Shown piece after piece: positions 1-6,714 of a stretch of DNA of 11,353 bases. Numbering within the stretch: the stretch's first letter is position 1; each line of letters starts with the position of its first letter. Origin of the DNA: Planctomycetia bacterium (GTDB lineage: Bacteria > Planctomycetota > Phycisphaerae > Phycisphaerales > SM1A02). A model generated the notes under the pieces. The model did no database searches and was not told the origin of the DNA. It saw only the letters and a list, made by a program, of their open reading frames with translations. Made by a program: the position numbers and the translations under genes. The stretch is taken from NCBI GenBank assembly GCA_005798965.1, contig SYIB01000345.1:1-11353 (forward strand), in the 5' to 3' direction.

Positions 1-1083
1 CCACCGTCGGTCGATGGCCTTGCTCCGGTGGGGATCTCCGGCCTCGAGCACCAGCAGCGATCGCACGTTGACGAGCATCACCGCCAGGATCACGCCGAAC
101 GAGATCACGTGGAGCCAGTCGGCGATGGTGGGCGGCGCTCGCGGCGGCATTGCATCACCCACGACCCACTGGCTCGCCACGACCGCGAACAGCGCGCCGA
201 CCGGGAAGCCCAGCCGGTCGACGCCGTAGTGGGACACGACCAGCGAGATCAGCGCGAGCAGCGTGCTGATGAAGAGGCCGGCTGTGAGCTTCACGAAGTA
301 CGCGAGTCTGACCTGGCGGATGGGGATCTCGAAGGTGATCCCGCTGAAGAATGATTCGTTACCGGTCGGTAGCGATCGATCGCCGAAGTTCGTGTCGTAC
401 AATCGCGTGTAGGTGGAGGAGATCGGCCGCTCGTGCTTCCACCCGGTGATTCGGAAGTCGTTCGTGCCCGAATTGCGCACGTCGGTCTCGAAGCGCAGGA
501 TGTGGTCGGAACGCTCCCGGTCCTCAAGTGAGATCTGAAGCACGTGGCGATCGAGGGGGAATCGGTCGAGGTTGAACTCCTGCCGGATCGAACCCCTGAC
601 CCAGAACTGCGCGTAGCCGGGCTCCTTGATGACCGGCTCGATGGCCAGCTCGAAGGCATTCACGAATCCGAAGCTGTCGCATGGCGCCCGCGGCAGGCCC
701 TTGCGCTCGTCGTCGGGAATCGAGCCCGGAGGGAGGAAGCGGGTCGGATCCCAGTTCATCCACAGGTAGCCGTCGATGTTGAAGGTCCCCTCGACGAAGT
801 TGATGTGCGAGATGTCGTTGAAGTAGATGCCCAATGAGACAAGCGCGGCTTCCTTTGGCAGTTCGCGCTTCTCGAGCGCCTCCACGATCGTGTTCTGGCC
901 CTCGTGCTCGACGCCCAGGGGCATGTCGTTCCCGTGCTGACTGACGTGGCTGCCCGGGCCGTCGCGCTCGGCCTCGGCCATGTCTTCGAGGCCGCGTTTG
1001 AGCCTGTCCGACAGTGATGCGAAGGCGATCACGGCGGTCAGCACCGTGAGCGCGATCGTGATGATCAAGGTGCGTGACCTCAT
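1..1083 (-). CDS. Pentameric ligand-gated ion channel-like membrane protein (3' end cut off by window edge)
   Basis: The frame is open from ATG at 1083 to the left edge (361 codons, no stop), so the C-terminus, including any fourth membrane helix, is missing. Residues 5-22 form an N-terminal hydrophobic segment (signal peptide or anchor), followed by a polar linker to about 75. Residues 80-255 resemble the beta-sandwich ligand-binding domain of Cys-loop/GLIC-type channels: VSLGIYFNDI at 82-91, DGYLWMNWDP at 104-113, and FPLDRHVLQISLED at 175-188, which matches the family's FPxDxQxLxIxxED signature. Three hydrophobic helices follow at about 260-284, 291-309 and 322-346. They fit M1-M3, with a proline-rich M2-M3 loop (MPPRAPP). 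Only one cysteine (C135) is visible, so there is no Cys-loop, as in prokaryotic members. The usual M1 proline is absent. The gene starts 47 nt after the TonB-like gene on the same strand, with no clear Shine-Dalgarno. Ligand and ion selectivity cannot be told. Confidence 0.78.
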   Translation of the reverse strand, partial: MRSRTLIITIALTVLTAVIAFASLSDRLKRGLEDMAEAERDGPGSHVSQHGNDMPLGVEHEGQNTIVEALEKRELPKEAALVSLGIYFNDISHINFVEGTFNIDGYLWMNWDPTRFLPPGSIPDDERKGLPRAPCDSFGFVNAFELAIEPVIKEPGYAQFWVRGSIRQEFNLDRFPLDRHVLQISLEDRERSDHILRFETDVRNSGTNDFRITGWKHERPISSTYTRLYDTNFGDRSLPTGNESFFSGITFEIPIRQVRLAYFVKLTAGLFISTLLALISLVVSHYGVDRLGFPVGALFAVVASQWVVGDAMPPRAPPTIADWLHVISFGVILAVMLVNVRSLLVLEAGDPHRSKAIDRRW

Positions 1084-1130
1084 ATGCCGCTTGAGTCTAT
1101 CGCCGCCGGGATCCGCGACGGCGGGGACAG

Positions 1131-2516
1131 TCAGCGCAGGTAGATGCGCACGCGGAAACGCGCGAGCTGGCCTGGCTGCAGCTGGCTGATCTGCTTGCCG
1201 CTGGCGCGCCAGCGGAACAGCGTATCGACCACCGGTTCGTCGACGGCCTCCTTGAGGCCGCTGCTCTCGACGATCTTGACCTGCACCGGCTTGCCCGTGT
1301 GGTCGAAATAGATGTCGCACTGCGGGTTGCGGTAGTTCGCCGACACCTGGGTGAGCGTGGTGAGCTCGACGCGGCGCGTCTTGATGTTGAGGCCTTCGCG
1401 CGCGAGCGGCTTGCCGTTCTTCCAGAGGCTCGCGGGCACATCGATCACGCTGGTTGCGGCCGACTGCTTGTCGCTCTTGGCACCATCCGTGACGGGCCCG
1501 GGCTTGTCGGCGCTGGGGTTGGTGGCCGCGCCCGGCGCGTCGACCTGCGGTGGCACCTGTGGTCGTTCCTGCCCGGGCTTTTCCACGGTCTCGGGCGCGG
1601 TGGGCTGCGTGGGGGCTTGCGCAGGGGTGGGCTTGGCGACGGCCGCAGCATCCTCGGGTGCTGCGGGCGACGGCAGCGGAGTCGCGGCTTCGGGTGGCTT
1701 CAATGGATCAGGCGAGGTCGGCGGTGCCGTGGATGGATCGGTGGCCGGTGCACGATCGAGCGCGGTCGGGTCCGGCACGATGCCGGGCACGGCGAGCGCT
1801 GGCGCTGGATCGGGCTGCGTGGGCTGCGCGGGCTTGGGCTCTGCGGGCGTGGTGGTTGCCACGGCTGGTCGAGTGGGTGCTGGCGGCGTGGGCTCGGGCA
1901 GAGCAGTGGGAGCCGGCGTGAGCGTGGGTGGCTGCTCGGCTGCCGCCGCACGATCGACGAGGCCGGGCGCTTGGCCCTCCGGACCCTGTGGCAACGGTTG
2001 TGGATCAGCGGTCGCCGATCGGGCACCACCGCCGGATGATTCAAGATCAAACGCCGCCTGTTCCTGCGTGGCCAAGCGAGCCAGATGCTCCTGGTACTCG
2101 TCGTAGCCAATCCAGTTCATGCTGGTCTGTGAACCACCTTCGATGCCGGGCGTGACCTCGACCACGTCGGGCTCTGGTGCGGGTGGTGGCTCGGGTGCGC
2201 GCGGTGGCAGCTTCGGGCCTTGAGGCTGTTCAGTCGGTCGAGGCTTCTCGGTCGGCTTGGGCTCCGGCTTCGGCTCTGGCGTTGATTCCGGCTTCGACGC
2301 GGGTTGCGCCGCCTCAGGCTTCGGCTGGTCTGCAGGCTTGGGTTGAGCAGCCTGCTCACGATCGTTCGCGGCGGGGTCGGGCTGGCGCGCAGGCTCGATG
2401 ACCGCGAGCACGGCCTGACCCACCAAACGCGCAGCATCTTCCGCGTAGCCGCCGAGCACGAGCACGTGCAGCAGCAGGCTGACCACGAAGCCGAACGCAA
2501 CGGGGCTGACGTTCAC
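1131..2516 (-). CDS. TonB-like energy-transducing protein with very long proline-rich linker
   Basis: 461 residues with a GTG start at 2516. Residues 6-24 form an inner-membrane anchor with the TonB-type SLLLHVLVL core. From about 43 to 355 the chain is rich in Pro, Ala, Glu, Lys and Thr (repeats such as PEPKPEPKP near 80-88), suited to spanning the periplasm. A non-proline island at about 118-165 (WIGYDEYQEHLARL at 135-148) interrupts it. The C-terminal domain, about 365-461, has the TonB_C layout: a strand, then DIYFDHTGKPVQVKIVESSG at 401-420, then DTLFRWRASG and a final beta strand. E. coli TonB is about 239 residues, so this protein is nearly twice as long, mostly in the linker. The start overlaps the ExbD stop as GTGA, with AAGG six nucleotides upstream, so translation is probably coupled. 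It is expected to pass inner-membrane proton energy to an outer-membrane receptor. A TolA-like role or a planctomycete-specific role is possible; no receptor gene is in view. Confidence 0.82.
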   Translation of the reverse strand: MNVSPVAFGFVVSLLLHVLVLGGYAEDAARLVGQAVLAVIEPARQPDPAANDREQAAQPKPADQPKPEAAQPASKPESTPEPKPEPKPTEKPRPTEQPQGPKLPPRAPEPPPAPEPDVVEVTPGIEGGSQTSMNWIGYDEYQEHLARLATQEQAAFDLESSGGGARSATADPQPLPQGPEGQAPGLVDRAAAAEQPPTLTPAPTALPEPTPPAPTRPAVATTTPAEPKPAQPTQPDPAPALAVPGIVPDPTALDRAPATDPSTAPPTSPDPLKPPEAATPLPSPAAPEDAAAVAKPTPAQAPTQPTAPETVEKPGQERPQVPPQVDAPGAATNPSADKPGPVTDGAKSDKQSAATSVIDVPASLWKNGKPLAREGLNIKTRRVELTTLTQVSANYRNPQCDIYFDHTGKPVQVKIVESSGLKEAVDEPVVDTLFRWRASGKQISQLQPGQLARFRVRIYLR

Positions 2517-3031
2517 GGCTGGCCTTGGTTGCCCGGCGATCCTGGCCCAGCGGGCGTTGGGGCAGGCGTGGACGCCGCCTGGGTCGCAGGCAAGGTGGCC
2601 GGCTGGATGGTTCGCGCCGGAGCCGGCTTGCCCACGATGTTCACGGTGAGCCCGCTGCTCTTGAGGCGCTCCCAGACTTCTTGCAGGATCGGCGCGCGAT
2701 CGACCGTGCCCTTGCCGTCCGCGACGGCGAGGTAGACGACCGTGCGGCCATCGACCTTGCGGCGCTCATCGACCATGGTCGCGAGCTGTTCGAGCCCGGC
2801 CTCGCGCCGGTCGACCCAGACTCGGCCATCAAGGTCAATGCTCACGCTGCATGCTGGCGGCACCTTGGCCTCCGTACCGGCACTGAAGCGCTTGAGTTCC
2901 ATGGGCACGATCGCGACGCGCGTGGTGAGGACCTGCGCGTAGACGAAGAAGGTGAGCAGGAACATCATCACGTCGATGAGCGGCACCAGTTCGATGCGCG
3001 GCTCGAGCGGCGTGCGACGCAGGCGGAGCAT
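2513..3031 (-). CDS. ExbD/TolR-family proton-channel subunit
   Basis: 172 residues from ATG at 3031. An upstream in-frame start at 3163 was rejected because it would run through the STAS gene and adds only arginine/histidine-rich sequence. A short basic cytoplasmic end is followed by one membrane helix at about 15-33. This helix opens with IELVPLIDVMMFLLTFF and carries the family's essential aspartate (D20) that takes part in proton flow through ExbB/TolQ. The periplasmic domain (about 55-135) has the expected SVSIDLDGRVWVD and VYLAVADGKGTV strands. The 36-residue Pro/Ala/Gly tail (137-172) goes beyond the usual length of about 140. The gene starts 2 nt after the STAS stop and overlaps the TonB-like start. 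ExbD normally works with a MotA/TolQ/ExbB protein, which is not in this window and may be encoded elsewhere. Confidence 0.88.
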   Translation of the reverse strand: MLRLRRTPLEPRIELVPLIDVMMFLLTFFVYAQVLTTRVAIVPMELKRFSAGTEAKVPPACSVSIDLDGRVWVDRREAGLEQLATMVDERRKVDGRTVVYLAVADGKGTVDRAPILQEVWERLKSSGLTVNIVGKPAPARTIQPATLPATQAASTPAPTPAGPGSPGNQGQP

Positions 3032-3033
3032 GA

Positions 3034-3372
3034 TCAGCCGCCCATCTGCAGCGTGGCGAGCGCCATGAGTTTGTCGTCGACGAAGTCGAAGACCTTGTCG
3101 AGGCCCGTGGTCAGGAAGATGCCCCAGACCGAGTTGGTGCAGCCGGTGACCTTCATGCGGCACTCGTTCGAGATCACCAGGCGGCGCAGCCGGAGCAGCG
3201 CTGCGATGTTGGAGCTCGTGAGGTAGTTCACCTCGGCAAGGTCGAGCACCACGTCGCGGTGGTCGCCATCCTGTTCGAAGCGGGCCGCGAGCGCGGACAG
3301 ATCCTCGCTCAGCGATGGTTCGTCCTGAAGTTCGGCGATGACGATGGTCTCTGACCAGTTGTTGAGGGACAT
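3034..3372 (-). CDS. STAS-domain protein (anti-sigma factor antagonist-like)
   Basis: 112 residues consisting of one STAS domain, the fold of SpoIIAA/RsbV regulators that switch partners by serine phosphorylation. The start at 3372 is chosen because GGAG lies six nucleotides upstream and because the longer open frame overlaps the end of gyrA. VVLDLAEVNYLTSSNIAALL (41-60) covers the central beta strand and the phospho-site loop. KVTGCTNSVWGIFLTTGLDK (74-93) matches the second half, including the typical F..T.LDK segment. The classical DSSG motif reads TSSN here (52-55), so the serines remain but the preceding aspartate and following glycine do not. The gene begins 19 nt after the gyrA stop and ends 2 nt before ExbD. 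No kinase or phosphatase partner is nearby, so its target is unknown. It may be a scaffold rather than a sigma-factor switch. Confidence 0.85.
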   Translation of the reverse strand: MSLNNWSETIVIAELQDEPSLSEDLSALAARFEQDGDHRDVVLDLAEVNYLTSSNIAALLRLRRLVISNECRMKVTGCTNSVWGIFLTTGLDKVFDFVDDKLMALATLQMGG

Positions 3373-3391
3373 GTGGGGCTCCGTGGGGGGG

Positions 3392-6019
3392 TCACTCTTC
3401 GTCGGCAGGGACGGCCTCGGTCGGGGCGGGGCCATCCTCGCTGGCATCCACGCGGGCAGCCGCGCGAAGCGTGTCGCCGTCGCGCAGGCGCACGACGCGC
3501 ACGCCCTGCGTGTTGCGGCCGATCGCGCGGACATCCTTGGCCGCGATGCGCACAGCCATGCCATTGTTCGTCATGAAGAGCAGGTTGTGGTCGTCGGTCA
3601 CCGGGTGCACCGAGACGACCGGGCCATTGCGGTCGTTGACCACGATGTCCTTGCGCCCCTTGCCGCCGCGGCTCTGCACGCGCGTGGAGCCGTCTTCCTG
3701 CTGCACCAGGTACTCGCCCATGGGCGTGCGCTTGCCGTAGCCGTTGAGCGTGACGGTGCAGAGATCGGCCGTATCGTCGCAGCGGACGAGCCCGACCACC
3801 GAGTCGCCCTCGGCCAAATCGATGCCGGCGACGCCGGCCGTATCGCGCCCCATGACGCGGGCATCGTTCTCGTCGAAGCGGATCGCCATGCCGTGTGCGG
3901 TCGAGAGCAGCACGTGGTCGTTGCCGCGGGTGAGCAGGGCGTTGACGAGGCCGTCGCCCTCGTTGAGCCGCACCGCGATGATGCCGCTGCGGTTGACGTT
4001 GCGGTAGTCCTTCAGCGCGCTGCGCTTGACGCGGCCCTGCGCGGTGGCGAAGAAGAGGTAATCCTCGCTCGCCTCGAAGTCCTTGATGGGCAGGAACGCC
4101 CGCACGCGCTCGCCGTCGCGCAGGTCGAGCAGGTTGTTCAGGCTGCGGCCCTTGCTGGTGCGGCCGAGCTCGGGCACCTGCCAGACCTTGAGCCTGAAGA
4201 CGCGGCCGGTGTCGGTGAAGCACAGCAGGTCATCGTGCGAACTCGAGACGAACATGTGCTCGACGAAGTCGCCGTCGCGCACCTCGCCGCCCTTGATGCC
4301 CACGCCGCCGCGGGCTTGCGTGCGGTAGGTCTCGACCGGCAGTCGCTTGGCGAGGCCCTCGCTCGAGATGCTCACGACCACGTCGTGCTCGGCGATCAGC
4401 TCGGCCATGTCGAAGTCGGCGGCATCGCCCTCCTCGAGCACGGTGCGGCGGTCATCGCCGAAGCGCTCGGCGAGCTCGATCGTGTCCTCACGGATGATGT
4501 CGAGCACCAGGCGGTCGCTGGCGAGGATCGCCTCGAGCCCGTCGATCTGCTCGAGCAGCTTGGTGAACTCGTTGGCGAGCTTCTCGATCTCGAGGCCCAC
4601 GAGCTGGATCAGGCGCAGGGCGCCGATCGCCTCGGCCTGCACGCGCGTGAGCGTGACGCCGCCGTCCTGGCGGCTGCGCTCGACGATCCGCTTGGGCACC
4701 AGCGATGCGTAGCGGTGATCGGGAGCGATGCGGAAGGCGCGTTCCTGCAGGCGCTCGATCGCCTCGTCGCGGGTGCGGCTCTCGCGAATGATGCGAATCA
4801 CCTCGTCGATGTCGCAGACGGCGTACATCAGGCCCTCGAGCCGGTGGGCCTGCTGGCGCGCCTGGCGGAGCTGGAACTCGGTGCGCCGGCGGATCACCGT
4901 GCGGCGGTGGTCGATGTACGCCTCGATCAGGCTCTTGAACGGCATCGTGCGGGGCTGGCCGTTCACGAGCGCGATGTTGATGATGCTGAAGGTCGACTGC
5001 AGCGGCGTGTACTCGTAGAGCTTGCGCTCGACGACTTGGGGATCGGCACCCTTCTTGAGCGTGATCACGATGCGCGTCTGCGCATCGCGCCCCGAGTGGT
5101 TGCTCACGTCGCTGATGTCGCCGATGCGCGCCTCGCGCTGGCCGTCATCCTTGCGGGTGCACTCGACGATCTTCTCGATCAGGTTGCTCTGCACGACCTG
5201 GTAGGGGATCTGGTCGATGACGATGACATCGCGCCCGTTGCGCTGCTCGTGGTGCATGGTGCCGCGCACGGTGATGCGCCCACGGCCGGTGGCATAGGCC
5301 TCGATGATGCCGCGGCGGCCCACGATCACGCCGCCGGTGGGGAAGTCGGGGCCCGCGCAGTGGCGCACGAGGTCCTCGAGGCCGATGTCAGGTTGGTCGA
5401 TGACCGCCACGATCGCCGAGCACACCTCGCGCAGGTGGTGCGGCGGCATGCTGCTGGCCATGCCCCCCGCGATGCCGGCGCTGCCGTTGACGAGCAGGTT
5501 CGGCAGCTTAGCCGGGAGCACGGTGGGCTCCATGAGGCGGTCGTCGTAGTTTGGCTTGAAGTCGACCGTTTCCTTGTCGAGGTCCTCCATGAGCGCGACG
5601 GTGGCCGCGGTCATGCGTGCTTCCGTGTAGCGCATGGCTGCCGGCGGATCGCCCTCGATCGAACCGAAGTTGCCCTGCTTGTCGACGAGCAGGTAGCGGG
5701 TCTTCCACGACTGGCCCATGTTGACCAAGGTCGGATAGACCACGCTCTCCCCGTGCGGGTGGTAGTTGCCGCTGGTGTCGCCGCAGATCTTCGCGCACTT
5801 GATGTGCTTGCGGCCAGGCGACAGATTGAGGTCGTTCATCGCCACCAGGATGCGCCGCTGGCTTGGCTTGAGACCGTCGCGCACGTCGGGAAGCGCGCGA
5901 TCCATGATCGTGCTCATGGCGTACGTCAGGTACGACTCGTGCAGCTCACGATCGATGGCCTGCTCGACGACTCGGTCGATCGGTGCGGGGCTGGGCGACG
6001 GTTCCGGTGTGGTGGCCAT
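3392..6019 (-). CDS. gyrA: DNA gyrase subunit A
   Basis: 875 residues, the usual GyrA length. It cuts and rejoins DNA as the A subunit of the A2B2 gyrase that introduces negative supercoils. The N-terminal winged-helix region holds the catalytic pair R130-Y131 in AAMRYTEARM; Y131 is the residue that bonds to DNA. The tower and coiled-coil span roughly 330-510, and the beta-pinwheel C-terminal domain roughly 540-850. The GyrA box is present as QSRGGKG (782-788), which separates it from topoisomerase IV ParC. The quinolone-binding region reads HPHGESVVYP (87-96): the drug-contact serine is kept (S92), but the position equivalent to E. coli Asp87 is proline (P96). It ends in a short acidic tail (EDGPAPTEAVPADEE). 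No clear Shine-Dalgarno precedes the ATG, and gyrB is not in the window. STAS follows 19 nt downstream on the same strand. Confidence 0.98.
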   Translation of the reverse strand: MATTPEPSPSPAPIDRVVEQAIDRELHESYLTYAMSTIMDRALPDVRDGLKPSQRRILVAMNDLNLSPGRKHIKCAKICGDTSGNYHPHGESVVYPTLVNMGQSWKTRYLLVDKQGNFGSIEGDPPAAMRYTEARMTAATVALMEDLDKETVDFKPNYDDRLMEPTVLPAKLPNLLVNGSAGIAGGMASSMPPHHLREVCSAIVAVIDQPDIGLEDLVRHCAGPDFPTGGVIVGRRGIIEAYATGRGRITVRGTMHHEQRNGRDVIVIDQIPYQVVQSNLIEKIVECTRKDDGQREARIGDISDVSNHSGRDAQTRIVITLKKGADPQVVERKLYEYTPLQSTFSIINIALVNGQPRTMPFKSLIEAYIDHRRTVIRRRTEFQLRQARQQAHRLEGLMYAVCDIDEVIRIIRESRTRDEAIERLQERAFRIAPDHRYASLVPKRIVERSRQDGGVTLTRVQAEAIGALRLIQLVGLEIEKLANEFTKLLEQIDGLEAILASDRLVLDIIREDTIELAERFGDDRRTVLEEGDAADFDMAELIAEHDVVVSISSEGLAKRLPVETYRTQARGGVGIKGGEVRDGDFVEHMFVSSSHDDLLCFTDTGRVFRLKVWQVPELGRTSKGRSLNNLLDLRDGERVRAFLPIKDFEASEDYLFFATAQGRVKRSALKDYRNVNRSGIIAVRLNEGDGLVNALLTRGNDHVLLSTAHGMAIRFDENDARVMGRDTAGVAGIDLAEGDSVVGLVRCDDTADLCTVTLNGYGKRTPMGEYLVQQEDGSTRVQSRGGKGRKDIVVNDRNGPVVSVHPVTDDHNLLFMTNNGMAVRIAAKDVRAIGRNTQGVRVVRLRDGDTLRAAARVDASEDGPAPTEAVPADEE

Positions 6020-6106
6020 GGGGGTGGTTGCAACGTCCGCGAGGGGCCGCGTCCGAAGCAGCAGGAGCCTACCCGAAGCGGGCCTCCGATGCCCGTCGGA
6101 CCGAGG

Positions 6107-6709
6107 TCAATCGGCGCGGCTGAGCAGCGCGAGAAACTCCATGTTTCCCCGGCCCTTTTTGGAGGTCTTGCCGCCTGTGATCGGGCTGTCGGCGTGGGCG
6201 ATCACACGCACGCCGAGCGAGGGCATCGCGGCCAGTACGCGGGCGCACACGGCGCGGCTGTCGTCAGGCTCGAGCGCGCCGCCTTTGAGCAGCCGTTTCT
6301 CGTCGGCCGTGACTTCGTAGTGCGGCTTCACCAGCGTGATGATGCGCGCGTGCGGGGCCTTCGAGAGCCAGCGCAGCGCGGCGGGCACCGCAAGCCGCTG
6401 CGGGGTCCACGCCATGTCGATCGTGATCAGGTCGACGGGATCCGCAGGCGCCGCGGCATGGAGCGCGTTGGTTCGTTCCATGACCATCACGCGCGGATCG
6501 TTGCGCAGCGTCCACGCGAGCGTGCCGTAGCCAGTGTCGATCGCCGTCACGTGGGCGGCGCCGTGCCGGAGGCAGACATCGGTGAAGCCGCCGATGTTGC
6601 AGCCGAAGTCGGCGACGCGCCAGCCCGCGATGTCGAGGGCGAAGGTGGCCAGCGCGTGCTCGAGCTTGAGCCCGGCGCGCGAAACGAAGGGACAGTTGGG
6701 ATCGGCCAT
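6107..6709 (-). CDS. TlyA/FtsJ-type SAM-dependent methyltransferase lacking the S4 domain
   Basis: 200 residues from ATG at 6709; longer in-frame starts lie inside lpxI and were rejected. The protein matches the catalytic half of TlyA-family 2'-O-ribose rRNA methyltransferases: VSRAGLKLEHAL (9-20), SAM-binding motif I VADFGCNIGGFTD (32-44), AIDTGYGTLAW (56-66), LVKPHYE (126-132) and GNMEFL (188-193). The likely FtsJ-type K-D-K-E set is K15, D98, K128 and E191. TlyA proteins normally start with an S4 RNA-binding domain of about 60 residues. Here the reading frame begins directly at the methyltransferase, and the DNA where S4 would lie is the end of lpxI. The start is 5 nt after the lpxI stop, suggesting co-transcription. 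The target RNA is unknown; TlyA modifies 16S and 23S rRNA in mycobacteria, but without S4 it may recognise another site. Confidence 0.82.
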   Translation of the reverse strand: MADPNCPFVSRAGLKLEHALATFALDIAGWRVADFGCNIGGFTDVCLRHGAAHVTAIDTGYGTLAWTLRNDPRVMVMERTNALHAAAPADPVDLITIDMAWTPQRLAVPAALRWLSKAPHARIITLVKPHYEVTADEKRLLKGGALEPDDSRAVCARVLAAMPSLGVRVIAHADSPITGGKTSKKGRGNMEFLALLSRAD

Positions 6710-6714
6710 CGGAC

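Noticed and set aside
1103..1124. 6-bp inverted repeat between the TonB-like and channel-like genes
   Set aside because: Short stem, 10-nt loop and no T-run; expected by chance in DNA this GC-rich.
1299..2106. Long plus-strand frames rich in Gly, Ala and Ser opposite the TonB-like gene
   Set aside because: They are the antisense readout of the Pro/Ala/Thr-rich linker, with no start signal or recognisable motif.
3032..3163. Extended N-terminus of the ExbD protein from the start at 3163
   Set aside because: It overlaps the STAS gene and lacks ExbD similarity; the known N-terminal pattern begins at the ATG at 3031.
6020..6106. Possible hairpins in the gap between the TlyA-like gene and gyrA
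   Set aside because: Only 4-5 bp stems without a T-tract; no promoter motif could be told apart from background.
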